Origin: Spartobacteria bacterium LR76
GTDB lineage: Bacteria; Verrucomicrobiota; Verrucomicrobiia; Chthoniobacterales; Terrimicrobiaceae
DNA length: 64,000 bases
Assembly: GCA_003054655.1 (NCBI GenBank)
Contig: QAYZ01000011.1
Coordinates: 124,001 to 188,000, forward strand
Direction of reading: 5' to 3'
Notes under the pieces: model-generated
What the model saw: only the letters and a program-made list of their open reading frames with translations
Databases searched by the model: none
What the model was told of the DNA's origin: nothing
Part shown: positions 8,824-16,809 of the stretch, in pieces
Layout of the letters: every line of letters starts with the position of its first letter
How positions within the stretch are numbered: position 1 is the stretch's first letter
Translations under genes and position numbers: made by a program

Positions 8824-10107
8824 CTACTCCTGGTCGACCTGGAGCATGACCGGCTCGGGCTGGCGATAGGTGCGGATCAGGCGGGCGGTGTCGGGATGGC
8901 TTTCCAACTGCTTCCTGATCCGGGCGAGCCGGGCATCCCATTCGCTGCGGCTCCCCTGCCAGAGGAGGGCGGGTCGGAAAGCTCCGGCTGATCCGTCGCG
9001 GCGGAGCTGGACCTGGAGCCTTACCACGGCCGCCCGGTCGCCCCGGAAGGCGAAGATGACCGAGTCGAGCGGGAGCACGGGGCCGTCGCGGAATCCATCG
9101 GCCAGCGAGATGAGCCCCAGGCTGCGCAGGATGAAGAAATACTGGATGTCATGGCCGACGAGGATCTGCCGGGAGCCGGGGGGCAGGTGGTCGATGTGGC
9201 GGAGGGGGAACCAGGCCTGGATGGAGCCGGTCGCGCCCGGATTATTAATCAGCCAGCGCGCCGCGCTGACTTTCAGGCCCGTGTGGATGAGAGTGCCGAT
9301 GTCCTGTTGCCCGGCTGGTTTGCCAAAGAGCACGCGCAGAGGCGAGCCCTTGGCGGCTGCCATCTCGAGCGATACGGCGAGCTTTGCTGTCTCGCGGAAA
9401 ATAGGCGCTTCCGTTTTCCCGTCCGGAAAGACTGGTGGTATGGTCACGGGCTGGCTGGTTCCCAGCGCGGCCTGCTGGAAGGCCTGCAAAAACCCGGCGG
9501 TTGACTCGCGTAGGGCGCGGCTTTCCTCCGGTGTGATTTTGCGGCGAAACTCCTCAATGGTTTCCGGCTGCAGAGCGGAAAGGGAGAAGGATGTGACAAA
9601 ATCCCTCACCTCGGTATCGCGGGAGGGAACGCCCACCAGCGGCACCTTGCCGCCCAGCCCGCGGCGGATGAAGAGCGCGGTCTCAAAATCCCGCGACGTC
9701 CCGAGATCGGGCCGGATGAGATCCCAATGCTGATCGAGTCCTTTGACGCCGACCGCCTGGCCGGCCATCTCGACGGCGGCGCGCAGCCCGGCAGGATACA
9801 CGTCCTGTGCGATGCGCAGGCCCTCGGGCATGGCATCCATCCCATAGGCAAACATGGGCGGGGTGAAACGAAAGCCGATCTCCGGCAGGTCGATCACCTC
9901 AGGCGGCACAGCCTTTGAGACGCCCCGGAAGGTGTGGCGGGCATACACCGCGATGGTCGTGGGCGGTTCCTCTGCTTTCGCGCTGCTCGTCAGGAGGGAG
10001 ACCAGCAGGCTGACAACTATGCCCAGGCGCAACAGACTCACGAAGCGGACATTGCCATAAGCGGTGGCAAAAGTCTTTAGCGTGTTTTTCGAAAATGCCC
10101 GGCGCAC
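8824..10107 (-). CDS. Secreted histidine-type acid phosphatase (AppA/Agp branch) with altered active-site motif
   Basis: The protein has 427 residues with an N-terminal signal peptide (LGIVVSLLVSLLTSSAKAEE). The family is recognised from the N-terminal active site IAVYARHTFRGVS, which aligns with the RHGxRxP box, from the following Arg-containing segment DLGTSRDFETALFIRRGL, and from the C-terminal HD motif QILVGHDIQYFF, which supplies the proton donor. The RHG glycine is replaced by Thr (RHT) and the RxP proline is missing, so activity or specificity may differ from classic phytase or glucose-1-phosphatase. It probably acts in the periplasm on organic phosphate. It is divergent from the MFS exporter, with a perfect hairpin between them. 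Confidence 0.75.
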   Translation of the reverse strand: MRRAFSKNTLKTFATAYGNVRFVSLLRLGIVVSLLVSLLTSSAKAEEPPTTIAVYARHTFRGVSKAVPPEVIDLPEIGFRFTPPMFAYGMDAMPEGLRIAQDVYPAGLRAAVEMAGQAVGVKGLDQHWDLIRPDLGTSRDFETALFIRRGLGGKVPLVGVPSRDTEVRDFVTSFSLSALQPETIEEFRRKITPEESRALRESTAGFLQAFQQAALGTSQPVTIPPVFPDGKTEAPIFRETAKLAVSLEMAAAKGSPLRVLFGKPAGQQDIGTLIHTGLKVSAARWLINNPGATGSIQAWFPLRHIDHLPPGSRQILVGHDIQYFFILRSLGLISLADGFRDGPVLPLDSVIFAFRGDRAAVVRLQVQLRRDGSAGAFRPALLWQGSRSEWDARLARIRKQLESHPDTARLIRTYRQPEPVMLQVDQE

Positions 10108-10129
10108 ATCGCGCTCTCCCGGTGGTCAG

Positions 10130-10180
10130 AATTTCGTTTCCCGTTTCCTTTTATTAATAAAGGAAACGGGAAACGAAATT
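10130..10180. repeat. Perfect 22-bp inverted repeat with 7-base loop
   Basis: The arms 10130-10151 and 10159-10180 are exactly complementary around the loop TATTAAT. The stem itself is built from a tandem motif (CGTTTCC-CGTTTCC). It lies between divergent genes, so it is not an ordinary terminator of either. It could be an operator, a transcribed leader hairpin or the remnant of a small mobile palindrome. Confidence 0.9.
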
Positions 10181-10268
10181 ACCGGGGCGGTGCGGAGGGG
10201 GCAGCTTCCGCATTTTTCCGCTCCGCGATTTGACGAGCGGGGCATTCTCCGCCTAGAACGCCCCGATC

Positions 10269-11762
10269 ATGAGTGTAGTCGCGGGGCTTTTCCAAAAAGC
10301 AGCCACGGGGCCGGATCGCCGCTGGTGGGTGCTCGGTGCGGTGGAGTGCGGGAATTTCGTCGTTTACATGGACGCCTTCATCGTGACGCTGGCGCTCCCC
10401 GCGATGGCGTCGCAGTTTGGCGTCGGCCTCCACGAGGTGAAGTGGGTGATGCTGTCCTACATGATCGCGCTCACGGCGTCGCTCCTGGTGGCGGGCAGGC
10501 TGGGTGACCGGATCGGGCGCAAGACCGTCACCCTCCTCGGCATGGCCGGGCTGGCGGGGGGTTCGCTGGCCTGTCTCCTCGCTCCCACGCTGGCCGTGCT
10601 CATTGTCTGCCGCGCGGTGCAGGGCATCGGCGGGGCGCTGGTGCTGGCCAATGTGATGGCGGAGATCACCGCCGTGTTTCCCAAGGTGGAGCGACGGAGG
10701 GCCATGGCGATCAATGCCTCCGTGCTGGCGATGGGGCAGGTGGTCGGCCTGCTGGTGGGCGGGGCCTTGATCGGGGCTTGCGGGTGGCGCTCGATCTTTC
10801 TCGTCATCGCGGGCATCTCCCTTGCGGGGCTGGTGCTCGATGTCCTCATCCTGAGGAATCAGGAGCGCTCGGGCGCGGGGCGGTTCGACCTGCCGGGAGC
10901 GTTGCTTTCGCTGCCACTGGTGGGAGTCCCGTTCCTCCTCGTCGAGAGGCTGGCCTCGCGGACGGCGCAGGGTTTTCCCTGGGAAGTGCTGGCGGTCGGG
11001 CTGGGCCTGCTCGCGGTCTTCCTGGTGGTGGAGCTCCGCACGGCCTCGCCGTTGCTCGACCCGAGGGTGTTTCGGCTGCGGGCGTATGTCTGCGGGTCAT
11101 TCGCGGCGGCGGCTTACTTTGTGGCGGCAGCGTCGTGCTATTTTCTCGTGCCGCTGTATGCGCAGGCGGTGCTGGGGCTCACGCCGTTTCAGGCGGGGCT
11201 GCTCATGCTTCCGCTCTCGGTGGCTCTCACTGCGGCCAGTCAGGTCATTGGCGGACTTTCCAAGTACATCAGCGCCCGCGTCGTGGCGTCCCTTGGCCTG
11301 CTCTGCACGGCGGGGGGTGTCTTTGCCCTGTCCTTCCTGGGGCCGACGGCGATGCTCCTGGTCGTGGCGGGAATCGTGGCCCTCGTCGGGGCGGGCGGGG
11401 GGCTTTTTCACCCGCCGAACAACACCTCCGTCCTCGCGGCCGTGCCGCCGTCCATGCTCGGCTCGGCCAATGGGTTTTTCACCATGTCGCGGAACTTTGG
11501 TCAGGCGCTCGGCGTGTCGCTGGCGGCGGCCATTCTCGGCGCGACCGTGGCTGGCACGGGGGCGGGGAAGCTCCTGGCGGGGTATCACCCCGAGCATGCG
11601 CGGGAGACAGTGTTTGCGATTTACACCAGCGGGCAGAGCGCGGCGTTTCACGTCGCGGCGATCATTGGCGTGGCGGGAGCCATCGTGTCGGCCTTTCGCG
11701 GTCCTCCCATCGTGACTCCGCCCCCGGAGGATCTGAAGGCTCCAGCCACTGCCTCCAGGTAA
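10269..11762 (+). CDS. MFS transporter, DHA2 (EmrB/QacA) family drug exporter type
   Basis: The protein has 497 residues with about 14 predicted membrane segments, as expected for DHA2-family exporters. Family marks are the first-helix motif FVVYMDAFIVTLALPAM (the DxxIVNVALP-type signature), the loop 2-3 motif ASLLVAGRLGDRIGRKTVTLLGM (motif A), CRAVQGIGGALVLANVMA in helix 4 and AINASVLAMGQVVGLLVGGALIG (motif C-like). The C-terminal half keeps the LGSANGFFTMSRNFGQALGVSL motif. It likely exports small hydrophobic molecules by proton antiport. There is no adjacent membrane fusion protein, so the exported substrate is unknown. It is divergent from the phosphatase. Confidence 0.88.
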   Translation: MSVVAGLFQKAATGPDRRWWVLGAVECGNFVVYMDAFIVTLALPAMASQFGVGLHEVKWVMLSYMIALTASLLVAGRLGDRIGRKTVTLLGMAGLAGGSLACLLAPTLAVLIVCRAVQGIGGALVLANVMAEITAVFPKVERRRAMAINASVLAMGQVVGLLVGGALIGACGWRSIFLVIAGISLAGLVLDVLILRNQERSGAGRFDLPGALLSLPLVGVPFLLVERLASRTAQGFPWEVLAVGLGLLAVFLVVELRTASPLLDPRVFRLRAYVCGSFAAAAYFVAAASCYFLVPLYAQAVLGLTPFQAGLLMLPLSVALTAASQVIGGLSKYISARVVASLGLLCTAGGVFALSFLGPTAMLLVVAGIVALVGAGGGLFHPPNNTSVLAAVPPSMLGSANGFFTMSRNFGQALGVSLAAAILGATVAGTGAGKLLAGYHPEHARETVFAIYTSGQSAAFHVAAIIGVAGAIVSAFRGPPIVTPPPEDLKAPATASR

Positions 11763-11893
11763 CATGCTCCGGCCCGGCGAGGGCATGAGGGATTCTACCG
11801 CCGGAATGGTAAAAATCCGGGGGCTGAGTTCTTTTCAACGGAACGAAACATCGGATTGCAGAACCTCCCGCCGCCTGCCAAGTATCCACCGCT

Positions 11894-12670
11894 GTGGTAG
11901 GAGTGATCGGTCGCAATACATTGGATCTCGTTTCCCGTCTGGGCGAGTTTGCCATGTTCGTGGTGGCGTCCTTCCGTGGAGCGATGGGGGCGCGGCGTCT
12001 GCCGAGGCGGATCGTGCGGGCCTTTTATGAACAGGGGGCGCTGTGCCTGCCGGTGATCCTGATCGTCGGCATCTTCACGGGCCTCGTCCTGGGTCTCCAG
12101 GGGTATTACGTATTGAGTCGCTTCGGATCGGAGGGGCTTCTCGGAGCGCTGGTTTCCCTGAGCCTCGTGCGGGAGATGGCTCCCGTGCTCGCGGCTCTGA
12201 TGATTGTCGGACAGGCCGGATCGGCCCTCGCGGCGGAGCTCGGCATCCAGCGCAACTCCGAGCAGATCGTGGCGCTGGAGACGATGGGCATCGACAGCCA
12301 TGGATATCTGGTGTCGCCGCGTCTGCTCGCCGCCATCATTGTTTTTCCTCTGCAAACCGCTCTTTTTGTCGCCATCGGTCTTTACGGAGGCAGCCTTTCG
12401 GGGTCCGTGCTGCTCGGTGTCGATCCCGGCATCTACTGGTCGGCGGTGGATCGTGCGGTCGAGATGGCGGATGTGCGCGAGTGCTTCATCAAGGCGGCGA
12501 CCTTTGGCGTGCTCACGATCTCCATCTGCTCGTACTACGGCTACAACGCGCACCGCTGCTCCACAGCGACAGGCGCGCAGGCCGTGAGCGCGTCGACCAC
12601 CCGGGCGGTGGTGCTGTCCAGCATCGTCGTGCTGGCGGTCGACTACGCCATCACCTCCTTCCTCGTCTAG
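11894..12670 (+). CDS. mlaE: Mla lipid-transport ABC permease MlaE
   Basis: This is a 258-residue permease of the MlaE/YrbE family, which forms the membrane core of the MCE lipid transporter that moves phospholipids between inner and outer membranes. Recognisable segments are IVGIFTGLVLGLQGYYVL, SLVREMAPVLAALMIVGQAGSALAAELG (the conserved cytoplasmic coupling helix), EQIVALETMGID and the C-terminal YYGYNAH. The start is GTG at 11894, with an alternative GTG at 11903. It is the first gene of a tight five-gene operon: the next gene begins 3 bases after its stop. The usual STAS partner MlaB is not present next to it. Confidence 0.93.
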   Translation: MVGVIGRNTLDLVSRLGEFAMFVVASFRGAMGARRLPRRIVRAFYEQGALCLPVILIVGIFTGLVLGLQGYYVLSRFGSEGLLGALVSLSLVREMAPVLAALMIVGQAGSALAAELGIQRNSEQIVALETMGIDSHGYLVSPRLLAAIIVFPLQTALFVAIGLYGGSLSGSVLLGVDPGIYWSAVDRAVEMADVRECFIKAATFGVLTISICSYYGYNAHRCSTATGAQAVSASTTRAVVLSSIVVLAVDYAITSFLV

Positions 12671-12673
12671 TCC

Positions 12674-13453
12674 ATGGCCGCGCCGCTGCTGCAAGTTTCG
12701 GGATTGCGCAAGAGCTTCGGCTCCCAGGAGGTGCTGTCGGGCATCAACCTCGAGGTGCAGCGCGGGCAGGTCTTCACCATCCTCGGCCCCAGCGGCGCGG
12801 GGAAATCGGTCTTCCTCAAATGCCTCGGCGGCGTGATCGCGCAGGACGCGGGGGAGGTGCATTTCGACGGCAGGCTGCTCTCGGCGTCCAACCCGGCGTC
12901 GGTGGCGGATTTTCGCCATCGGTGCAGCTTTCTGTTCCAGAGCAACGCGCTCTTCGACTCCCTGACGGCGCTGGAAAACGTGGCGCTCCCGCTGGAGCAA
13001 ACGACCGATCTTTCCAGCCGGGAGATCCGCGAGCAGGCCATGGAGGCGCTCCGGCAGCTCGAGATCGACACCTTTGCCAGCCGGTCTCCCAGCCAGATGT
13101 CCGGCGGCATGCAGAAGCGACTCGCCCTGGCGCGAGCCATCGTCACGAAGCCCGAGCTGGTTTTCTTTGACGAGCCGACGGCGGGGCTCGATCCCCTGCG
13201 GCGCAATGCCGTCTTTGCCATGATCGCGCGCTACCAGCGGCAGCTCGCCTTTACCGCGCTCGTCGTCACGCATGACGTCCCCGAGGCGCTGGTCACGAGC
13301 GACCGCGTCGCCCTGCTCGAGGGCGGCCAGTTGCGCTTCAACGGCACCCCGGCGGAATTTTCCGCCTCGACGCTCCCGGTCGTCACGGGATTCCGTGACA
13401 GTGTCGAGGCACTTGGCAACACTCTTGCTGCATTACAGACTCCTGAAAAATGA
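12674..13453 (+). CDS. mlaF: Mla lipid-transport ATP-binding protein MlaF
   Basis: This 259-residue ABC ATPase drives the MlaE permease. The motifs are intact: Walker A GPSGAGKS at residues 38-45, the Q-loop within CSFLFQSNALFDS, the signature MSGGMQKRLALARA, Walker B LVFFDEPTAGLDP and the switch histidine in VVTHDV. The segment FQSNALFDSLTALENV is typical of MlaF. The stop codon overlaps the start of mlaD by 4 bases, indicating translational coupling. Confidence 0.95.
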   Translation: MAAPLLQVSGLRKSFGSQEVLSGINLEVQRGQVFTILGPSGAGKSVFLKCLGGVIAQDAGEVHFDGRLLSASNPASVADFRHRCSFLFQSNALFDSLTALENVALPLEQTTDLSSREIREQAMEALRQLEIDTFASRSPSQMSGGMQKRLALARAIVTKPELVFFDEPTAGLDPLRRNAVFAMIARYQRQLAFTALVVTHDVPEALVTSDRVALLEGGQLRFNGTPAEFSASTLPVVTGFRDSVEALGNTLAALQTPEK

Positions 13454-13938
13454 AACCATCCCGTCTTGAGCTCCTCGTGGGCGTGTTTGTCCTCCTGGGA
13501 CTTGCCGCCGTGCTTTATCTCACGATCAAGCTGGGTGCGGGCAATCTCCCCGCGGGCGACACCTACGTGATCGAGGCGCGATTTTCCAACGCCGGGGGGC
13601 TGCACAAGGGAGGCAGCGTGGTGATTTCCGGCGTGACCGTCGGGCGGGTGGAGGACATCCGGCTCGACAAGGACGACTTCAGCGCCATCGCGACGCTGCG
13701 GGTGCAATCCGTCCTGCATTTGCCGACGGACTCCATGGCGGCGATCAAAACATCCGGGCTGATCGGCGACAAATTCGTTGCACTTTCGCCGGGAGCGGAT
13801 GAAACCTATCTGCAACCTGGCAATCGCATCACCATGACCGAATCATCCGTGGACCTGGAGTCGCTCATTGGAAAAATGGCCTTTGGTTCCGCGGACAAGC
13901 CGGCTGAGAGCCAGCCCACACCGCAACCTCAACCATGA
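13450..13938 (+). CDS. mlaD: MCE-domain lipid-binding protein MlaD
   Basis: The protein has 162 residues with one N-terminal membrane anchor (LLVGVFVLLGLAAVLYLTI) and a single MCE domain. Typical MCE sequence is present: YVIEARFSNAGGLHKGGSVVISGVTVGRVEDI and the hydrophobic pore-loop region LPTDSMAAIKTSGLIGDKFVALSPG. MlaD forms a periplasmic hexameric ring on MlaE through which lipids pass. The C-terminus is a short Pro/Gln-rich tail. It overlaps mlaF and mlaC by 4 bases each. Confidence 0.95.
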   Translation: MKPSRLELLVGVFVLLGLAAVLYLTIKLGAGNLPAGDTYVIEARFSNAGGLHKGGSVVISGVTVGRVEDIRLDKDDFSAIATLRVQSVLHLPTDSMAAIKTSGLIGDKFVALSPGADETYLQPGNRITMTESSVDLESLIGKMAFGSADKPAESQPTPQPQP

Positions 13939-14513
13939 TCACGCCTCGTTTCTTCCTTCTTCTCGCAGCACTTGTCGCCCTGACCGTCCCCGCGACGGCC
14001 CAGAGCGTGGCGGAGCAAAAGGTGCGCACCACCAATGATGAACTCATCGCCATCGCCGAGAAGGTGCCGAACAACGAGGTGCTCATGCAAAAGGTGCGCC
14101 CGGTGCTGGAAAAGAACATGAGTTTTTCCGCCATGACGCGGCGCGCCATCGGGCCGGGCTGGAAGACCTTCACGCCCGACCAGCAGAAGAAGGCCATCTC
14201 GCTCTTTACCGACCTCATCATCCGCCGCTATGCCGGACGCTACACCATCGGCGAACGCCCCGAGGTGACCTACAAGGCGGCGGCCACGCCCGCTCCCGGC
14301 CGGGCCGAGGTGCCGACCGTGGTGCTCTACAAGGGCAGCAAATACGAGGTCATCTACCGCCTGGAGCAAAGCGAAGACTGGCGCATCACCGATGTGGTGG
14401 TGGAAGGCGTGAGCTTCGTGGGCAACTACCGCTCGCAATTTGACGCGCAGTATCAAAAGGGAGGCGCCACCGCCGTCCTGGCTGCGCTCACCAACGCCGT
14501 GAACAATCCTTAA
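13935..14513 (+). CDS. mlaC: Periplasmic phospholipid carrier MlaC
   Basis: The protein has 192 residues with a cleavable signal peptide (FFLLLAALVALTVPATAQS) and a Tol-Tol-Ttg2/MlaC domain. The family pattern includes VRPVLEKNMSFSAMTRRAIGPGWKTFTPDQQKKAISLFTDL, RRYAGRYT, and the closing segment WRITDVVVEGVSFVGNYRSQF. MlaC shuttles phospholipid between MlaD in the inner membrane and MlaA in the outer membrane. The start overlaps mlaD by 4 bases, and the stop shares a base with the mlaA start. Confidence 0.94.
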   Translation: MITPRFFLLLAALVALTVPATAQSVAEQKVRTTNDELIAIAEKVPNNEVLMQKVRPVLEKNMSFSAMTRRAIGPGWKTFTPDQQKKAISLFTDLIIRRYAGRYTIGERPEVTYKAAATPAPGRAEVPTVVLYKGSKYEVIYRLEQSEDWRITDVVVEGVSFVGNYRSQFDAQYQKGGATAVLAALTNAVNNP

Positions 14514-15292
14514 TGAAAAAGATCCTGTGCCTCTCGCTCGCCTCCGCGTTTTTCGTCGGTTGTGCGACTACCAAGAAAGAAGCGCCAGCAGCCCCTGCCG
14601 ATGGCAAGGCGGCCGTGGGAGGCAAGGCGGCGGTCGCGTCTGCGGACGACCTCGACACCTACTCCACCGTGGCTCAGGTGCCAGACCCGCTCCAGCCGGT
14701 CAATCGCGTCACCTTCTGGATCAACCACCAGGTTTACCGCTACATCCTCAAGCCGGTGGCCATGGGCTACAAGTTCATCATCCCCGAGAAGGGGCGCGAG
14801 GCGATCGGCAACGCCTTTGAGAACGTCAAGTACCCGGTGCGTCTCGCCAACAACCTCCTCCAGGCCGACCTGCCCGGGGCTGGCAAGCAAACGGGTGCGT
14901 TTCTCGTGAACAGCACCGTCGGCATCGGCGGCCTCGGGCGTCCGGCCCGGCACATTCCCGCGCTGGCCGATCTGCCGCCGGCGGACACAGCCCAGACCTT
15001 TGCCAAATGGGGCATCCCGAACGGCTTCTATTTCGTGGTCCCGCTGATCGGCCCGACCACTCTGCGCGATGGCGTGGGTCTGGCGGGCGACTGGGCGTTG
15101 AACCCCATCACCTGGTGCGGATACGTGTGGGGCCAGCCGGTGTGGTACATCGCCGTACCGGCGGCGAATACGATGCGCTCGCTGCCGACGCAGCTCGACA
15201 CCTATGAAGCGGCGACGAAGGATACGATCGATCGCTATCTCGCCGCCCGCACGGCGTACATCCAGTATCGGAACGAGGTCAACTCGCGCTAG
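14513..15292 (+). CDS. mlaA: Outer-membrane lipoprotein MlaA (VacJ)
   Basis: The protein has 259 residues. It begins with a lipoprotein signal ending in the lipobox FVGC (Cys at about residue 17), then an Ala/Lys-rich linker, then the MlaA domain: DPLQPVNRVTFWINHQVYRYILKPVAMGYK, FENVKYPVRLANNLLQ, FLVNSTVGIGGLG and GNGFYFVVPLIGPTTLRDGVG-like sequence. MlaA removes misplaced phospholipid from the outer leaflet. Its position inside the mlaEFDC operon gives a complete inner-to-outer membrane pathway in one transcript. This supports a diderm cell envelope with lipid asymmetry. Confidence 0.94.
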   Translation: MKKILCLSLASAFFVGCATTKKEAPAAPADGKAAVGGKAAVASADDLDTYSTVAQVPDPLQPVNRVTFWINHQVYRYILKPVAMGYKFIIPEKGREAIGNAFENVKYPVRLANNLLQADLPGAGKQTGAFLVNSTVGIGGLGRPARHIPALADLPPADTAQTFAKWGIPNGFYFVVPLIGPTTLRDGVGLAGDWALNPITWCGYVWGQPVWYIAVPAANTMRSLPTQLDTYEAATKDTIDRYLAARTAYIQYRNEVNSR

Positions 15293-15333
15293 TCTCGAGG
15301 GGCCGGTGATCTGTCCTGGCTCCAGAGAGGTCG

Positions 15334-16335
15334 ATGAGCAGTGATGTCGTAACCATACCCAGGCCGGTCGAGCGACTGGCCGGGTGTGTCTGGCTGGTCC
15401 GGCTGATTTTCAAGGCGAGGCAGTTTGCCGCGGGCGAGCTGTCTCCGGAGTTTGCCGCGCGGTTCTGTCACCCGACGGGAGTCGACGGGCATTTTCTCGC
15501 CTTTTTCCACCTGACCCGGGAGGAAATCCTCGCGGTTTGCGGCCAGGACGATGCGGCGGTGGCGGAGTGGTTTCTTTCCTCGGCGGAACGAACCGCACGG
15601 ATCGCGCAATGGAATCACGTCGCGCTGAATCTCGGGCGTCCCGGCTTTCCCATGGCGGAGCGTCTGGCTGTCGCTCTGCAAAGCGTCTATCCCAACCTCG
15701 CTCCGCGCAATCTCCAGACGGTCTTTGAGGTGCTCGAAGCCGACGATGCGCTTTCGGCGGGGCGCGTGATGTTTTTCCCGACGCCGCGCGAGATAGAGAC
15801 CGACCGTGTCCGGCTCCGCCAGTGGCGGAAGGAGGATTTTGCGCCTTTTGCCGCGCTGAGCGCCGATCCCGAGGTGATGCGCTATTTCCCCGCGCCCCTG
15901 AGCGCGGAGGAGAGCGATGCCTATGCGCAGCGATGCCGCGACCTCATCGCGGAGCGCGGGTGGGGCTTCTGGGCGGCGGAGGAGAAGGCGTCGGGCGAGT
16001 TCATGGGCTTCATCGGCCTGCATATTCCGAGCGCGCCGCTGCCGTTCATGCCGTGCGTCGAGATTGGCTGGCGGCTGGCGCGGAAGTGGTGGGGCCGGGG
16101 CCTTGCCACCGAGGGCGCGCGCGGGGCGCTGGAGTTCGGCTTCCGTGAGCTGGACCTCGACTCGGTCGTGTCCTTTACCGCGCTGGTCAACCACCGCTCC
16201 GAAGCCGTGATGAAGCGCCTCGGCATGCAGCGCGAATCCACCTTTGAACACCCCGTCGTTCCCGCCGGACACGTGCTGAGGGAGCATTGCCTCTACCGGC
16301 TGGCGAATCCGCTTCGCCAACAGGCGTCTGTCTAG
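15334..16335 (+). CDS. DUF5069-GNAT acetyltransferase fusion protein
   Basis: The protein has 333 residues in two parts. Residues of about 5-140 match the DUF5069 pattern (LAGCVWLVRLIFKARQFAAGEL, GVDGHFLAFFHLTREEIL, DDAAVAEWFLSS). Residues of about 155-330 form a RimJ/RimL-type GNAT N-acetyltransferase: ETDRVRLRQWRKEDFAPFAAL, the acetyl-CoA loop GWRLARKWWGRGLATEGARGAL and NHRSEAVMKRLGM. The acceptor is unknown; relatives acetylate protein N-termini or small amines. Both modules occur separately elsewhere, and the fusion suggests DUF5069 acts as an accessory or substrate module. It follows mlaA by about 40 bases and may be co-transcribed with it. Its stop overlaps the end of the convergent thioesterase gene. 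Confidence 0.8.
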   Translation: MSSDVVTIPRPVERLAGCVWLVRLIFKARQFAAGELSPEFAARFCHPTGVDGHFLAFFHLTREEILAVCGQDDAAVAEWFLSSAERTARIAQWNHVALNLGRPGFPMAERLAVALQSVYPNLAPRNLQTVFEVLEADDALSAGRVMFFPTPREIETDRVRLRQWRKEDFAPFAALSADPEVMRYFPAPLSAEESDAYAQRCRDLIAERGWGFWAAEEKASGEFMGFIGLHIPSAPLPFMPCVEIGWRLARKWWGRGLATEGARGALEFGFRELDLDSVVSFTALVNHRSEAVMKRLGMQRESTFEHPVVPAGHVLREHCLYRLANPLRQQASV

Positions 16336-16760
16336 CCCAGATCGACGAGCGGGAAGCAGGCGCGCACGCTCTCGGGAATCGAGCGGGGGCGTCCCGTCTC
16401 CGCACAGACGTAGACCCACTCGGTTTCACCCTGCGCGAGCACCACGCCATCGGAGATGCGGGTGAAGCGATACCGGCGCGTCGAGGTGGCACGCTTTGCA
16501 TTGATGATGCAGGTGGCGGCCTCGATCACCTCTCCCGCGTAGGCGGGGCGGAGATACTCGATATGATGGGAGCGGGCGAACCATGTCGCCCCATCGGCCC
16601 GGGCGGCGGCGGTGGCACCGGAGTCGTTGGCGTGCTGGATGGCGACATCCTGCATCCACTGGACAAAGACGACGTTGTTCACGTGGCCGTTGGTGTCGAT
16701 GGCGGAGGCGGGGACCTCGATGCGGCGAGTGAGAATGCCGGGCGTGTCGGTGGGTGTCAC
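16332..16760 (-). CDS. Acyl-CoA thioesterase, 4HBT hot-dog family
   Basis: The protein has 142 residues with a single hot-dog domain. The family marks are AIDTNGHVNNVVFVQWMQDVA (the DxxGHVNN active-site loop, Asp and Asn present), WFARSHHIEYLRPAYAGEVIEA and the C-terminal strands. Members hydrolyse acyl-CoA or acyl-ACP thioesters in the cytoplasm; the substrate here is not predictable. It lies upstream of nothing obvious and is followed by the convergent GNAT fusion, overlapping it by 4 bases. The MFS gene on the same strand lies 49 bases upstream. Confidence 0.85.
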   Translation of the reverse strand: MTPTDTPGILTRRIEVPASAIDTNGHVNNVVFVQWMQDVAIQHANDSGATAAARADGATWFARSHHIEYLRPAYAGEVIEAATCIINAKRATSTRRYRFTRISDGVVLAQGETEWVYVCAETGRPRSIPESVRACFPLVDLG

Positions 16761-16809
16761 GGTACGCCGGGATTCTCGTCGCAGCGGGGCCGGGCTGACA
16801 AAGGAATTC

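Noticed and set aside
10130-10180. Interpretation of the hairpin as a rho-independent terminator
   Set aside because: It lies between two divergent genes, so neither transcript ends there, and there is no U-tract matching a gene end.
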